From NCBI RefSeq assembly GCF_000004075.3, contig NC_026659.2, positions 24,756,272-24,820,271 on the forward strand: a stretch of 64,000 nt of DNA, read 5' to 3'. The notes below the pieces were generated by a model. It saw nothing but the letters and a program-made list of their open reading frames with translations, made no database searches and had not been told where the DNA came from. This DNA comes from Cucumis sativus. Taxonomy: Eukaryota > Streptophyta > Magnoliopsida > Cucurbitales > Cucurbitaceae. Each line of letters starts with the position of its first letter. The first letter of the stretch is position 1. The translations under genes and the position numbers were made by a program. Shown piece after piece: positions 46,694 to 58,569 of this stretch.

Positions 46694-49600
46694 ATGGCTT
46701 CCTCTTCTTTCATCAATTCCTCCATTTCCCCTCTCTCTTCCTCCGTCTCCAATTCCAAATCATCACTCCTCCTCTTCAATTCTCCCCCCACTTCTCTCAG
46801 AATCCTTCCATCTCTTCTTCACTCCAGTAAGAGCAATTTGCATGCCACTCTCTCTGTTACTTGCAAGGCGGTATCCATTAAGCCTCAAACTGAGATTGAA
46901 GATCTTAACATCGCTTCAGATGTAACTCAGGTGAACAAACTCCTCCTCCTTCTTTCACGGTTTCTTGATTTTTATTTGATTGCCTAAATTAAATTCCATG
47001 TTTGTGTTATTAAGCTTTGCCTCCGTCGTCGGTTATTGTCAATTCGTATAACTAATTTTTGTGGATACATTTTTGGATTGTAATGGTAATATCCTTCATT
47101 ACGGTGGTTTTGGTATCATACCTTTGATTTTAGCATTTTTCTTGGTTCTGTTGTAGTAGTAGTAGTAGAGATCATGAAGAAGTCAGACTTCAGGAACCAA
47201 ATAAATCGTGTTTTGAATGTTTAGGAACAGCTGTGTTTTCAGGAATCAAATAAAGTCACCTGGTCAATCTGTTTTCTCTTATTGTTTGAATAGATTGAAC
47301 TTCACTTCACCCTATGTTTCTTTGCATTAATAGTTTATTTCCCTGAGATGCAGCTGGTAGGTAAGACTCCCATGGTCTACCTGAACAATATCGTCAAGGG
47401 GTGTGTTGCAAATGTTGCTGCTAAACTTGAAATGATGGAACCATGTTGTAGTGTCAAGGACAGGTGAGAAAATATAGCAGGAGGAAGTCAAGTGGTCAAC
47501 TATTGTATGGCATACTGTTTTTGTCCGTTTATCCTGGTTATACCCCTTTCCAATATTCTTATGCCAACTATTGAGAGAATGATTACATGTCTCAGTGAAT
47601 AGATTAACTGATGAAGCTAGCTAATAGGTTCATGTGAGTCATATACTATCTATGCTTATCAGAGAATGGGTGCATATTCTCACTATTTGTACTCATATTG
47701 TCTTCAGGATTGGATATAGTATGATTTCTGATGCTGAGAAGAAAGGGCTTATTTCACCAGGAAAGGTAAAATTATATGAGACAAAATTTTATTGCTTCTT
47801 GAATCTGCGTTTCATTACATATGTGATTGGATAAAAATGTGTTATTGAATAAATTATACACTGTATCCCTGTCTTCCCATGCATTTTTTGTTTTTAACAT
47901 GTTTTCAGACCACGTTTAACACCACAACAGTAACTGAAAATATGACTACACGAAGCAGCTTGTCTTAGGGATTGAATTTTTTTAATGCCCTGTCTGAGTG
48001 TCATGTATACTTAAGCATATGGACCTTCTCATGGTTCTTTAAAAATAAGAACTGCGCTTCTCATTTTAGATACTTGTATCAACAAAGAAAACTTGCAGAG
48101 TAACATATCAAAACTGTTGGTTAGTTATGACATCTTCTTTTTATACTTTCCTACCTCCCATCATGATAGTGATTATCATTATTAAGCTGCATATCTTGGG
48201 TGTGCTATTTTGTTTTATAACTTGGAACCATTAGATAAATATTTCCGATCTCTACTTGATGTAAGTGCAGAAATTTTCTGGTCTGGCCCAGAATACTCAA
48301 TAACATTATACTCTTGTGTATTTTCAGAGTATTTTGGTTGAACCTACCAGTGGAAACACAGGAATTGGTCTTGCATTTATTGCTGCTTCAAAGGGATACA
48401 AACTAATATTGGCCATGCCAGCTTCGATGAGTTTGGAGAGGAGAGTTCTTTTAAAAGCATTTGGAGCCACAGTTGTATTAACGAATCCAGCAAAAGGCAT
48501 GAAGGGAGCAGTTGAGAAAGCTGAAGAGATCCTACAAAAAACACCTAATGCTTATAAGCTCAATCAATTTGACAATCCTGCTAACCCTAAGGTATGGCGT
48601 TTAAAATATTACGTGAAAAGACCTTGATCACCTAGTTATTTTAAATTTAAGACCCAATTAAAATTAAATCAAGGTTGCTACTTTTTCATAATAAGTATGT
48701 GGTCACACAGTTGCTCATGTACAAATAATTGTTGAACTCTAGAGCTAAAGTGTTTGAATATTTATTAATTAAAGATGCACGTACAGGAAAAGAGTGGGGG
48801 AAATTTTTTAAATTTTGAGTGTGAAAAAGACCATAATAGTTTTTTTAACTCATAAATTTATAGCACTACAAAACTTAATTTTTCACTTTCTGTTCTTTTA
48901 TTTCTAAGTATGCCAAATCATATCTCGGAATTATATCTCCTGAGTGGATGCACTGAAAGTTATGCAACCCAATTGAAGTGGCAAGTGAAACTTTCCCATT
49001 AAGGACAACTATTTTGCATTAAGATTACGCAGCTAAAAACATACCCATACAAGTTATCATTGCCTAAGTTTCTACCTTGGAACATTCTGTATTTTGATGT
49101 AGCAAATATAATTAAAGATATGGAAGCTACTGTTTGTGAAGGTCCGACATGAACTCTACTACCAGACAAAATGCGAGTACAGTAGAGAAGAGTTCAATAG
49201 TTTTCAACATCTATAAACAAGAGTCGCTTTGTTTGCATGACATACTTTGAAATCTAATATCAAGGCCTAGACTTTGTTGTCACGGATGATATGACTAAAA
49301 CAAAGAACAGTTCAGTAGCTTTAAACATCTATATAGAAGCATGGTTGTGATTTCATGGCATACTTAAAAATTTAAGTTTGTCTTGATTCTTTTGTAATGG
49401 AAGATATCATATGGCTTTTGCAAAGGAAAGCTTTGATGAAATACGAGTTTGAATTTTCAGGTACACTATGAGACAACTGGTCCAGAGATATGGGAAGATA
49501 CTAAAGGCAAGTTGGATATTTTAGTTGCAGGAATTGGAACAGGTGGTACAATTTCTGGTGTTGGCCGGTTTTTGAAAGAGAAAAATCCAAATATTAAGGT

Positions 49601-52600
49601 AATATTATTTTCTAAGCAGTTAGCTACGTCGAAGTAGCATTATATTTATTTTATTTAAATTTGAGTTTGTTGAACGGTAAGGTATAAGGTAGAGCATTAA
49701 TTAGCCTAGGTATCTAACAAGTAACAACGAGAATGAAGGGTGAGGGTCAAAGTTTTCTTTTATAGGCTCGTCTTCTTATTTATTTCTTTCATTTTCTCTC
49801 TTATTTTTACTTATTTCTAGTTATTGAAAAGAAACATCTTGAAAAGAGTGTTCTTTCTCAACCCCTCTCCAGACTTCTTTCCCACCCCCCCACCATTTGC
49901 CATCAACCATGACCCCTCCCTTTTCACCAACCTCTCAACAACATCAACACGACCGGCTCACCACACTCAGCTATCTTTGAGCTAAAGTAATATACCATTG
50001 AACTAGACCACATATATAAAGGAGAAGAGACTAAAATCAGAGTTGACGGAGAACCACTTACTTTTCATCTCCATTTGTCTACCATTGCTTCACTGGCCAT
50101 TTGACTGCTTTAAAGACCTATAACATGCTTTGCTCAAACAACGTTTTTTTGGAAAGTTTTGAAACGAAGATCAAACTTTATGATGGGTAGAGAAGAGAGT
50201 CAATTAAAAGGGTACCTAGTAGTAGAGATCACAAAGTTTGATAGCAATGTTGGACTTGACAAAATTATTGTACTTATATGCATTGAAAGAAAAGCCTGGG
50301 GAGCCTTCCTAAATCTTTTATCCAATCATATAACTACTTCATAGAGCATTAGCCCGACCACACCCACCTCCCCCAATAGCTCTTTTGAAGACAGTGGCAC
50401 ATCCTGTAAAGAAGTATTGAAGAAGGAACAAAAAACTTCATTAACAGATGTCCACATTATCTTGATCTCGTTCATTGGTATATAATCACTTAGGAGAGTT
50501 GGAACAACATATCAGCCGCCTGTGCGGTAGATCCTTTCCAAGCAGACATGAGATTGTTGAAGTGCGAACATTATAGCAAAAATCTTTTGCAACATTGTAG
50601 ACTGGTACAAGGTTGATCCTTTCAACCTAAAGTTATTGGTTTGGTTGCTTGAGATAGCCAAAAAGAACATGGCCGTCTCTTCATTTGGAGGTTGGACTAA
50701 GTTATTGCAACTTATCCACAATGCTATCAATACCCAAGAGAGAATGTAAGATCACGTCCCTTGTCTTTTTCTCCACAAGGTTGTATTATCTGTAAAGCTG
50801 CACAGGAGTCCCAAAGTCACTTATTTATCAACTGTCATTATGCCATAAGCTATTGGAAAAAACTGATTGATGGCATCAGAGTGGCACCTAACTTCTCCCT
50901 TTTGACGTCAATGGTCTTCTTAATTACACCCTAATGGCAACCCTTACACTGAAGGGAAAATAATTCCTTGGATGAATCTCAATCAGCCTTTTTCGTGGAT
51001 AATTTGGAAGAGACACAACAAATCTTTTTTTCAAGATAGGGAGACTCTTTTGATTGTTACTTCGAAGATAACCTTTTTCTTGATATGACTTCGTGCAAAT
51101 CACTGCTTTGGGTTGACCTAGTGGTAAAATAGGAGACATGCTCAATAACTAATTAAAAGGTCATGGTTTCAATCCAAGTGGCCACCTACCTAGGAATTAT
51201 TTTTCTATGAGTTTCCTTGACACCTAAATGTTGTAGGGTCAGAAAAAAATCACTACTTTTTATAGATCTCACCTCTCTTTTGATCAATAGGAGAGATCTT
51301 TTATAACTTCTTTAATTTGGGCATTAGCCATTCTTTCATAAATTTCCTACACCCAATGAAATTTGCTTCTTATATAAATATATAGTTATTATAGTCTAAG
51401 AGCTTTTCTTCGGTTCCATTCTACAGGTTATTGGTATTGAACCTACTGCAAGTAACGTAATTAATGGAGGAAAGCCTGGTAAGTAAACCATTTAACTTCT
51501 ACTGATTATTATTTATGCATTTTATTTATTTTTTATAACACTAAACAGCGGTGTCCATTATATTATTATGGAAACACAGGACCTCATAAAATTCAAGGAA
51601 TTGGAGCTGGTTTTATACCCAATAATTTGGATGAAGGTGTAGTTGATGAAGTCATCGAGGTCTGTTGCACTCAATTAAGCATTTTTCTCTTCTAGTTAAA
51701 CCTCTATGTGAGAATTGAATGTTCCAGCCAGCAACATACAACCTTGTTTAAGATTAATCCAAGTGCAGAATTAATGCTCCCTAGCACTATAAATGATCTG
51801 ATATTCCTCAAGACAACACTGTGCACTGGAAACTAGTTGGCTGAGATATGCCTTATTTATATTGTTGGCAGGATAACGCACATAATATAACTCTTAAGGC
51901 TTATTTAGGTTTCCATTTAAAATTCTGACCAGTAGTGACCGATGCAGATATCCGATGAAGAAGCTATTGAGACTGCAAAACAATTGGCAATGCAGGAAGG
52001 CTTACTGGTTAGTGTACTCATTAATCTTTTTTACCAGTGTGAAATGTCAATCTTGAACCGATGAAAAAGTTTTCAATCTGAAATGATATGTCAAAAGACT
52101 CAAAACAGAAAAGAAGTGTTTTTTCAGCTAACTCAACTCTAAAAAGTGAGGTTACTTTTTTAGGCCCGTTCAATATTTTCCGAAGTGTACGTATAGTTCC
52201 TGAGGTTAACTCATTGACTTGTTATTAGGTGGGTATTTCTTCTGGAGCAACAGGAGCTGCCGCACTGAAAGTGGCAAAAAGACCTGAGAATGCTGGAAAG
52301 CTTATTGCGGTATGCACCCTTTTTGTGTATATAGATAAACTTTAATTGGTTTTCCCCTTCTCATGGTCAGTTACGAAATTTCTCTAGGGAGGGAAAATGG
52401 CAGGCTGCTCAATGTTTGAAGTTGGTTGGATAAGAGAGAATATCACGTATTTTTTTATCTATTTTTTGGAGTCAAATTCAGAAAGATATAGGATATTTCA
52501 TTGTTGTCTTAGCATCTTTTACCCAACCAAAGAAGCTTTGGTAGTACGCAATACTGGGACAATTTTAAAGTCTTTGAGCATTGGGATTTGACCTGCTGAT

Positions 52601-53176
52601 GGCATTTTCTTTTCTTTATTAAAGACATTGATTATAGGACGAAGCCTTTGGAAATATGATCTGAGGGATAAACTGCACAAATATCTTTTAAAAAATGTCT
52701 AAAAAATGTCTATTGCTTATAATCGTATATGAATGGGGTTGAGGATTCCACCTTGGAAAGGGGCCTCATATTCCTTTAAAGATAGGTGAGCTACTTTCTC
52801 TTGTTGCTAATTGATTTTGACACTTCTCTATTTACTAATTGATTTTGACACGAAGGATAAACCGTGCAGGTATCTTACAAAAAAATGTCTATTTCTAATA
52901 TTAGTATATGATATATGAGTTACTTCTCTGTCAATTGATTTTAAGATGAAACCCTATACTATCTAATAAACAAAAGGACTCGTTTCGACTTATATATATA
53001 TTGTCAACTAAAATCTTCTTGTCATTTTGTTTCCCATGAGTTGAATTAATTCTCTGTCACCTAATTAATCACTCCCTTTTCAGGTTGTATTTGCAAGCTT
53101 TGGCGAACGATACCTATCCTCTGCCCTTTTCCATTCAATCCGAGAAGAATGCGAAAACATGCAACATGAGCCATGA
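46694..53176 (+). CDS. plastid cysteine synthase (O-acetylserine (thiol) lyase family)
   Basis: Ten exons: 46694-46930, 47354-47463, 47708-47765, 48328-48591, 49461-49598, 51427-51478, 51580-51659, 51948-52007, 52229-52309 and 53084-53176, giving 390 residues. Residues 1-60 form a Ser-rich plastid transit peptide. The PLP lysine is K114 in CCSVKDR; the substrate loop TSGNTG is at 142-147; the phosphate-binding GTGGT is near 249-253; SSGA is at 337-340. The enzyme makes cysteine from O-acetylserine and sulfide; CCSVKDR and FGERYLS fit the plastid OAS-TL B group, but the plastid S-sulfocysteine synthase CS26 is close and cannot be excluded. Unusual residues: [12 protein letters not shown] where relatives have FPSFGERY (A364), and [11 protein letters not shown] where they have an Ala run. 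Intron 5 (1.8 kb) holds LINE and SINE relics. Confidence 0.92.
50140..51100 (+). mobile_element. decayed LINE-type retroelement inside intron 5
   Basis: Plus-strand translation of 50776-50930 gives [19 protein letters not shown] followed by [10 protein letters not shown], the zinc-binding motif found at the C-terminus of plant LINE reverse transcriptases (C-x2-C, then H-LF-x-x-C and W-x-x-L). After a frame change, 50963-51085 gives [20 protein letters not shown] and FFQDRE, the usual continuation (IW-x-x-RN-x-x-F). The patch at 50159-50344 may belong to the same element's 5' portion but is less certain. All frames are broken. Confidence 0.6.
51110..51250 (+). mobile_element. tRNA-derived SINE (Au-type) in intron 5
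   Basis: The 5' part looks like a tRNA promoter: A-box-like GACCTAGTGGT (51115-51125) and B-box-like GGTTTCAATCC (51165-51175). It is followed by 'gtggccacctacctagga' and 'tgttgtagggtcag', which I recognise as the body of the plant Au SINE family. The end after 'gggtcag' is cut short and no poly(T) or target duplication was clear. Confidence 0.65.
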
Positions 53177-53679
53177 AAAACCATTTTAATTAGACCTCCA
53201 ATTCATCACACCAATGCAGGAAGGAATAGAAGTGGAACGGTAGACAATCGAAGCCGGGCCAAGTGATAGGTTGTTGTTAGTTGGCTTTGTTTATTTGGTG
53301 TTTTGTTGGGAACTGTTGTTTTAAAAGGTAGGCTTTATGTTGGTGCAATTTGAATAATAATAATAATGTGTTATTTTTGTTGGAGAGAACGATCCCTTCT
53401 CAAATTCACTGCAGTCTATGCAACGTTTGGATTTTGTAAGTCGAACCCTTACAGATTTCTTCTCAGGAATTCAGTGACAATAAGAATTTTAGTGGTCATG
53501 TTTATCTCCATTTTTTTTTCTTTTACGACGACGATAACAAGGTTGGAGGACTGAGTCTCTAATTTCTAAAATCTAAGATTATGAATTTATCGTCCTTTTC
53601 ATATTTTAGTTCGAGCTTGTCATGAGAGGTAAAAACTTGAACATATTTTTTGCCAGATGACCGAGGCATACAATCGGGT

Positions 53680-54010
53680 TGGAGTAAAATCATGGACCAA
53701 CCCATATGTATCCGGGTTGACAATAAAATGAACCCAATCTCAACCCAATCCAAAAAACTCGAGTTAAAAAATTCGAATTGGGTAGAGTTAAGTTGGTGGG
53801 TTGGTTTTTATTATCTCTTACGAAGTGCAAGGTGACATTACTTTTAGGTTTATATATACATATATACATACATAATCGGGTTGGGTCGAGTCAGCTTGAC
53901 TCCTGGCTCAATTTTTTTTTTCCTCTAATTTTCTAAATCAACTCAATCCTTACGATTTGGGTTGGGTAATCCGAGTTGGTCAAGTTATTGATTTTTTTTT
54001 AACATCTTTA
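53680..54010. repeat. hAT-like 'gggttgggt' repeat fragment
   Basis: Words 'gaacccaatctcaaccca', 'aattcgaattgggta' and 'gatttgggttgggtaatccg' recall the elements at 25065-25656 and 59600-59940. Its end ('gtcaagttattgattttttt') matches 4318-4340. Borders are unclear. Confidence 0.4.
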
Positions 54011-55936
54011 ACTAAATTATAAGTGAAGTAAAAAAAGATATGAATTTGATGAATGGTTTGTGTTATTTTTAAGCCTAGTTGAAGTAGATGTAAATAGAGA
54101 GATTAACTAAAACAATACTCTTTTCAAGTGTTTGAAATATTTTTAAATTTTCTTGTTGGGAGTGAATAGGGTGGCAATGGTGGGGGCATGTATGTGTTAT
54201 TATTACTCACATGACAGTGGCACTCTCATTTGACCAAAAAGATAGTGAGAGTTATGTCAATCCTTTTCTTTGAAAAAACTTTTATATGTTTCCTATAAAC
54301 TATAGCATAAAGCAAAGCTTGGGCATATTCCACTTAGAACAAACCCACCCAGAATTAATTTGATTGGTGAGGATATGAGTAGACTAGGGGTTTGTAATCT
54401 AGATGTGGCACTTAAATTCAGGTTATAATTGGTTCAAAACTCCAATCTTCTCTTTTTAAAAAGTTATAGCATGAGAATGTTGGCATGTTGTTGGTTGTTA
54501 TACCATTCAGTAGGGAATTATATGGTCAAGTCTTGGATTTGTACAAAGATATGTTATTCAACTTCAATTCAACCGAGGAAGTGGTGTACGACTAATTGGT
54601 CAAGTTGAATCGGTTAAAGTAAGTATTAACTCAATGTTTAGCTTACTAACTTTACAAACTAAGCAAAATTTAGTTATTTTTCAATTTAATCTTCTTAATT
54701 CCTTAAGCTTGGTTGGTAAGTTTGAAAATCAAAGACATAGCCTTGACTTTTTTCCTTTGAGATGCGTTGTTTTCCATCCCACCTCTTAATTTTCTATTGA
54801 GTTATGGTCCACGTCGTAATCTTCATGCGCGTCTTACCAAATAATGCAACCACAAGGTCTACCACACATAATAAAAACAAAGGGTTACCTTTATATATAT
54901 ATAATTCTACACGTGAATCAAACATACATGTTAAAGTTATTATAATTAGTGGAGTGGGTTGTAGCATAGTATACTATATAATAGAAAAGATGTGAAAAGC
55001 AAAGAAATGTAATGAGAGAAGTAGTTTTATACAATAAAATTAGTTGGAAGTCGAAAAGTACATATAGGGCTATCACATTGCCTAATTGTAGCCTTTAATA
55101 GTTTATAGGCTCTCTCAAATGTAAAGCACATGGAAACTACAATTGAATTATAATCAAAGTTAAAAAACAAAGTATTTAACTAATCAACCAAAGTTAGACA
55201 TGATCAAAAGTGATTATGACTAACATATATATGTTCGTTCTTAGAGATTTCACATTTGTATGTTTGGTACGTAGGAAATTTGAAAAGAAGAGATTTAGTG
55301 GAAATAAAGTTGTATTTTTTGAGTTTTTAAGTATGTGTTTGGTAGCATATTTAAAAATTAGATTATATTAGTTCGTAGTAAATTATTATTATTCTTAGTT
55401 AATTTATGAATATGGTTTACAATCACTGTTTTGTAATATTGTATAATTTATAGAAACGAGTTTAGTTTTTAAATGTCGTTCTCATCTTTATTTACTATTA
55501 TTCTTCATTTCAAAACTTAAATACTATAAAATTGTTGTTTTTCAAAATTAGTCCTATTTGGATTATAGAATTCGTAACCGTTTTCACGGACACAACTTGA
55601 GAGTTGGTTTGCCTTACTCATCTTTGTAATAGTATCATAGTCTATAAAACTCAAACACGTACTCGAGTCAATAATTTTATATTGAAATATACGACCAAAG
55701 AAAGGCTCACCTAGATCAAGAATCATAACGCGAATAGTTCACTTTTAGTTTATACTTTGCTTGTCAATCAATTTTAGAATAAAACTCGTGTTATTTAGTT
55801 ACTCACGTAACTTTAAAAGGCATGCAAAATGGAATATAATAAACTTAAGCTTTCATTATCTGAAAGCCTTAGTCATGCATCCTTTTGATATAAAGTAGTT
55901 TTACATGTGATTAAGAACATCGTCCCTTTTTAATTT

Positions 55937-56183
55937 AGGAATAGTTGCAAATTTAGCAATCAGATTCAAAATAATTAAGTATATAACAACAATTGAAAAA
56001 AAATTTGCAAATATTACAAAATTTGTTAAATTCTATATATAATAGAAGTCTATCACTGATAAACCATGTTGCATATATCGGTCTATTAATTCGAATCTAT
56101 CAACGATACAAGTCTATCGGTCATAGTTTTGCTATATTTGCAATTTTTTTAAAATGTTGCTACGCCTTTAAATTTTTATTCCT
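55937..56183. mobile_element. MITE, same family as 21291
   Basis: Begins AGGAATAGTTGCAAATTTAG, ends in TTTTATTCCT, with inner 'aagtatataacaac' and 'ttgctatatttgcaattttt' shared with 21291-21476. It has an extra middle portion with repeated 'aagtctatc' words. Confidence 0.6.
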
Positions 56184-56514
56184 AAAATGACCATTAATTA
56201 TAATTTCTCTTTAATTTAATATTATTACACGATATATATCTATATATATATAAAATAATAAGTTTTTTTGTAATTAAAAGTGAAGATGTGAAATCGCCAA
56301 AACGCTTTGGGTAATTGAAATCGCCTTCCCACCGTCGTGAATGGTGGAGGAAAAGTTCGCCTTTACAACCATTTCCCCATATCCAACTCTTCCCTCCACA
56401 TTTATCAAATACCATTTCTATACTTTTTCTTTTTTCTCTTTTCTAACCTATTTAAACCCGAAGACCAATTAAATTAAAAATAAGTTCGTTCTAATCAATT
56501 GTTACTTTAAGAAT

Positions 56515-56747
56515 AATAATTAAGTATATAGCAACATTTAAACAAATTTGCAAATATAGTAAAATATGTTGCTCATAGATTTGCATGATCTATGAGTCAT
56601 AGATCAATATTTGCAAAAAGGTCTATTAGTAGTGAAAACTTCTATCATCGATAAAATTTGACAAATTTTGTTATATTTGTAAATTTTTTAAAATGTTGCT
56701 ATATACTTAATTATTTTGAATTTAATTGCTAAATTTACAACTATCCC
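56515..56747. mobile_element. MITE, same family, 5' end decayed
   Basis: The 3' end TTGCTAAATTTACAACTATCCC is the reverse complement of the family's 5' end. The interior has 'aagtatatagcaac' and 'gttatatttgtaaattttt'. The 5' terminal repeat is too diverged to place exactly. Confidence 0.55.
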
Positions 56748-58569
56748 ATCAAAATGTTTACAAAGATAACAAAAATAGTACTGTATGTATTATGATACAT
56801 TGTGTCTAACATGAAACAGATAGCTAGATATAGTCCATTTCGATCTATCTCAGATAAACTGTTATATATTTTTTTGTTGTATTTGTAAATATTTTTAATT
56901 ATTTTGTCATTTAAAGTAATTTTTCTTGCTTATCGTCTAGAGAGATCGTAATTTAAATCGTACGTTTTTTAAAAAAAGAAACTCTTATGAATAGCAAAAA
57001 AATTGAAACTATTTGTAGAAAAGAAATGTAAATGGCTATAAATTAAAATGGATGAGTATTTGTTTGTTTGAGAGTATTATGTGCTTAAAAATGTAACAAA
57101 TAAAGTTAAACATGAAATATAAGGTAAGATTATAAAAATCATAAGTAAAAAATACATAAAGAATAAAGTGTGAATGCACACACACCTATATAATCAATAA
57201 TATGAAGCAAATTGTTGGGCACACATGTTTGAGTTGTTAATTATTAAACCTAACATAACCATATCATATATATATATATTATATGAATTAAGCCAAAGTT
57301 AGCATTGTTATTTCTAAAAACACATGTGTGTGTTTGAGAATATATGTTAATTAAGTACTTAACGATTAGAGATCGATACTGTTATCATATAATATTAGAA
57401 ATTTGAGGATCGGATTGGATGGTAAGATCGATTTAATAGACAATTCAAACTATGTTTGATATATTGATCATAGTTCATTAAATGTGATCTGAATAGTTTA
57501 GTTTTAAGTATACATTCCAATTTTAGTATTTATGATATATTTTTTTTCTTTTTAATTTTTTCTGTCTAAAACTTAAATTTATTATTATTATTATTATTTG
57601 GTTCTATTACATATTTTAAATATACATTTAATATATATGGTTTTGTATTTTTTTTAACACCAATTTTCTTGGGTTCCATAACTGATTTTCCAAACTATAC
57701 TTTTTAGGAATTTAAAATGATTTTCAAAAGTAAGTTGGGGAGATAGTGCCTAACTGTCCAATTAACCTTACTTTTCTAAACTTAAAAAGAGAAAATAAAA
57801 GTGTTATTTATTTATTTGAGTAAACAAAAACTAAACCATACCATATGGATTGAGTTGGAGTTGAATGAATCATCCGAATTTTTCAACAACTCTAATAAGA
57901 GTGAGTAAATACGAAAAACTGAAAAGAAAACTAACTAAAAATTGATCAATCAATCAACAATTTGTTTGCATTCTTCGATAACCAATATCAGTTTAAACGT
58001 TTACTAAAGTTGACTCCACGACAATTAAATTGAAAATGAAATCTATATCCAACCACTACACACCTTACCCTTTTGCACGAAAACAAAAAATGAATGGATT
58101 AATTGCATGGAATTTCTTCTTAACCTATATTTGGCCCAACAACATTAGAAGGGTAAGGAAGAAAATTTTGCATTTTTTTATTTGAATACATTTAATTTAA
58201 TTCAAAAATATTTTGGAAATTTAAAAAATATTGTGAGATGGAATTTATGATCATGAATATTTGGACTATTTTTGGAAAAGTTTGAAAAAGAAAAATAATG
58301 ATATTATTTAGGGGTGAAACAAAAGAAAAGGTTTAAGAATGAATAGAAGCGTAAAAAAATGATGGAAGGAAGAGTTTAGAAATGGCGGTGAAGGGCGGGG
58401 CCTAGCTTTCTCTCATCTCCCACGTTCCCTCTCTTTTCTTAATTTCATCTAATCTTCTTCACTTTCCCACTTGGCTTCTCCTCATTTCCCCCATCTATCT
58501 CTATTTACTATTTATTCTCCTCTTCTTCTTCTTCACTTCCTCAATCCCCCATGCCTTTTTCTTCATTCC

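Larger units (their letters stand above)
53177..58569. other. 5.4-kb intergenic region
   Basis: 53177-53360 is the cysteine synthase 3' UTR. 53680-54010 contains members of the 'gggttgggt/caaccca' hAT-like repeat family. 55937-56183 and about 56515-56747 are MITE copies. 54896-54903 and 57261-57280 are short (TA)n tracts. 58400-58569 is the CT-rich promoter/leader of the dehydrogenase gene. No further gene is supported. Confidence 0.55.

Noticed and set aside
49955-50010. tRNA-like stretch on the minus strand in intron 5 ('tctagttcaatggtatatt')
   Set aside because: Has an A-box-like word but no acceptor-stem pairing or B-box at the right distance; not a tRNA gene.
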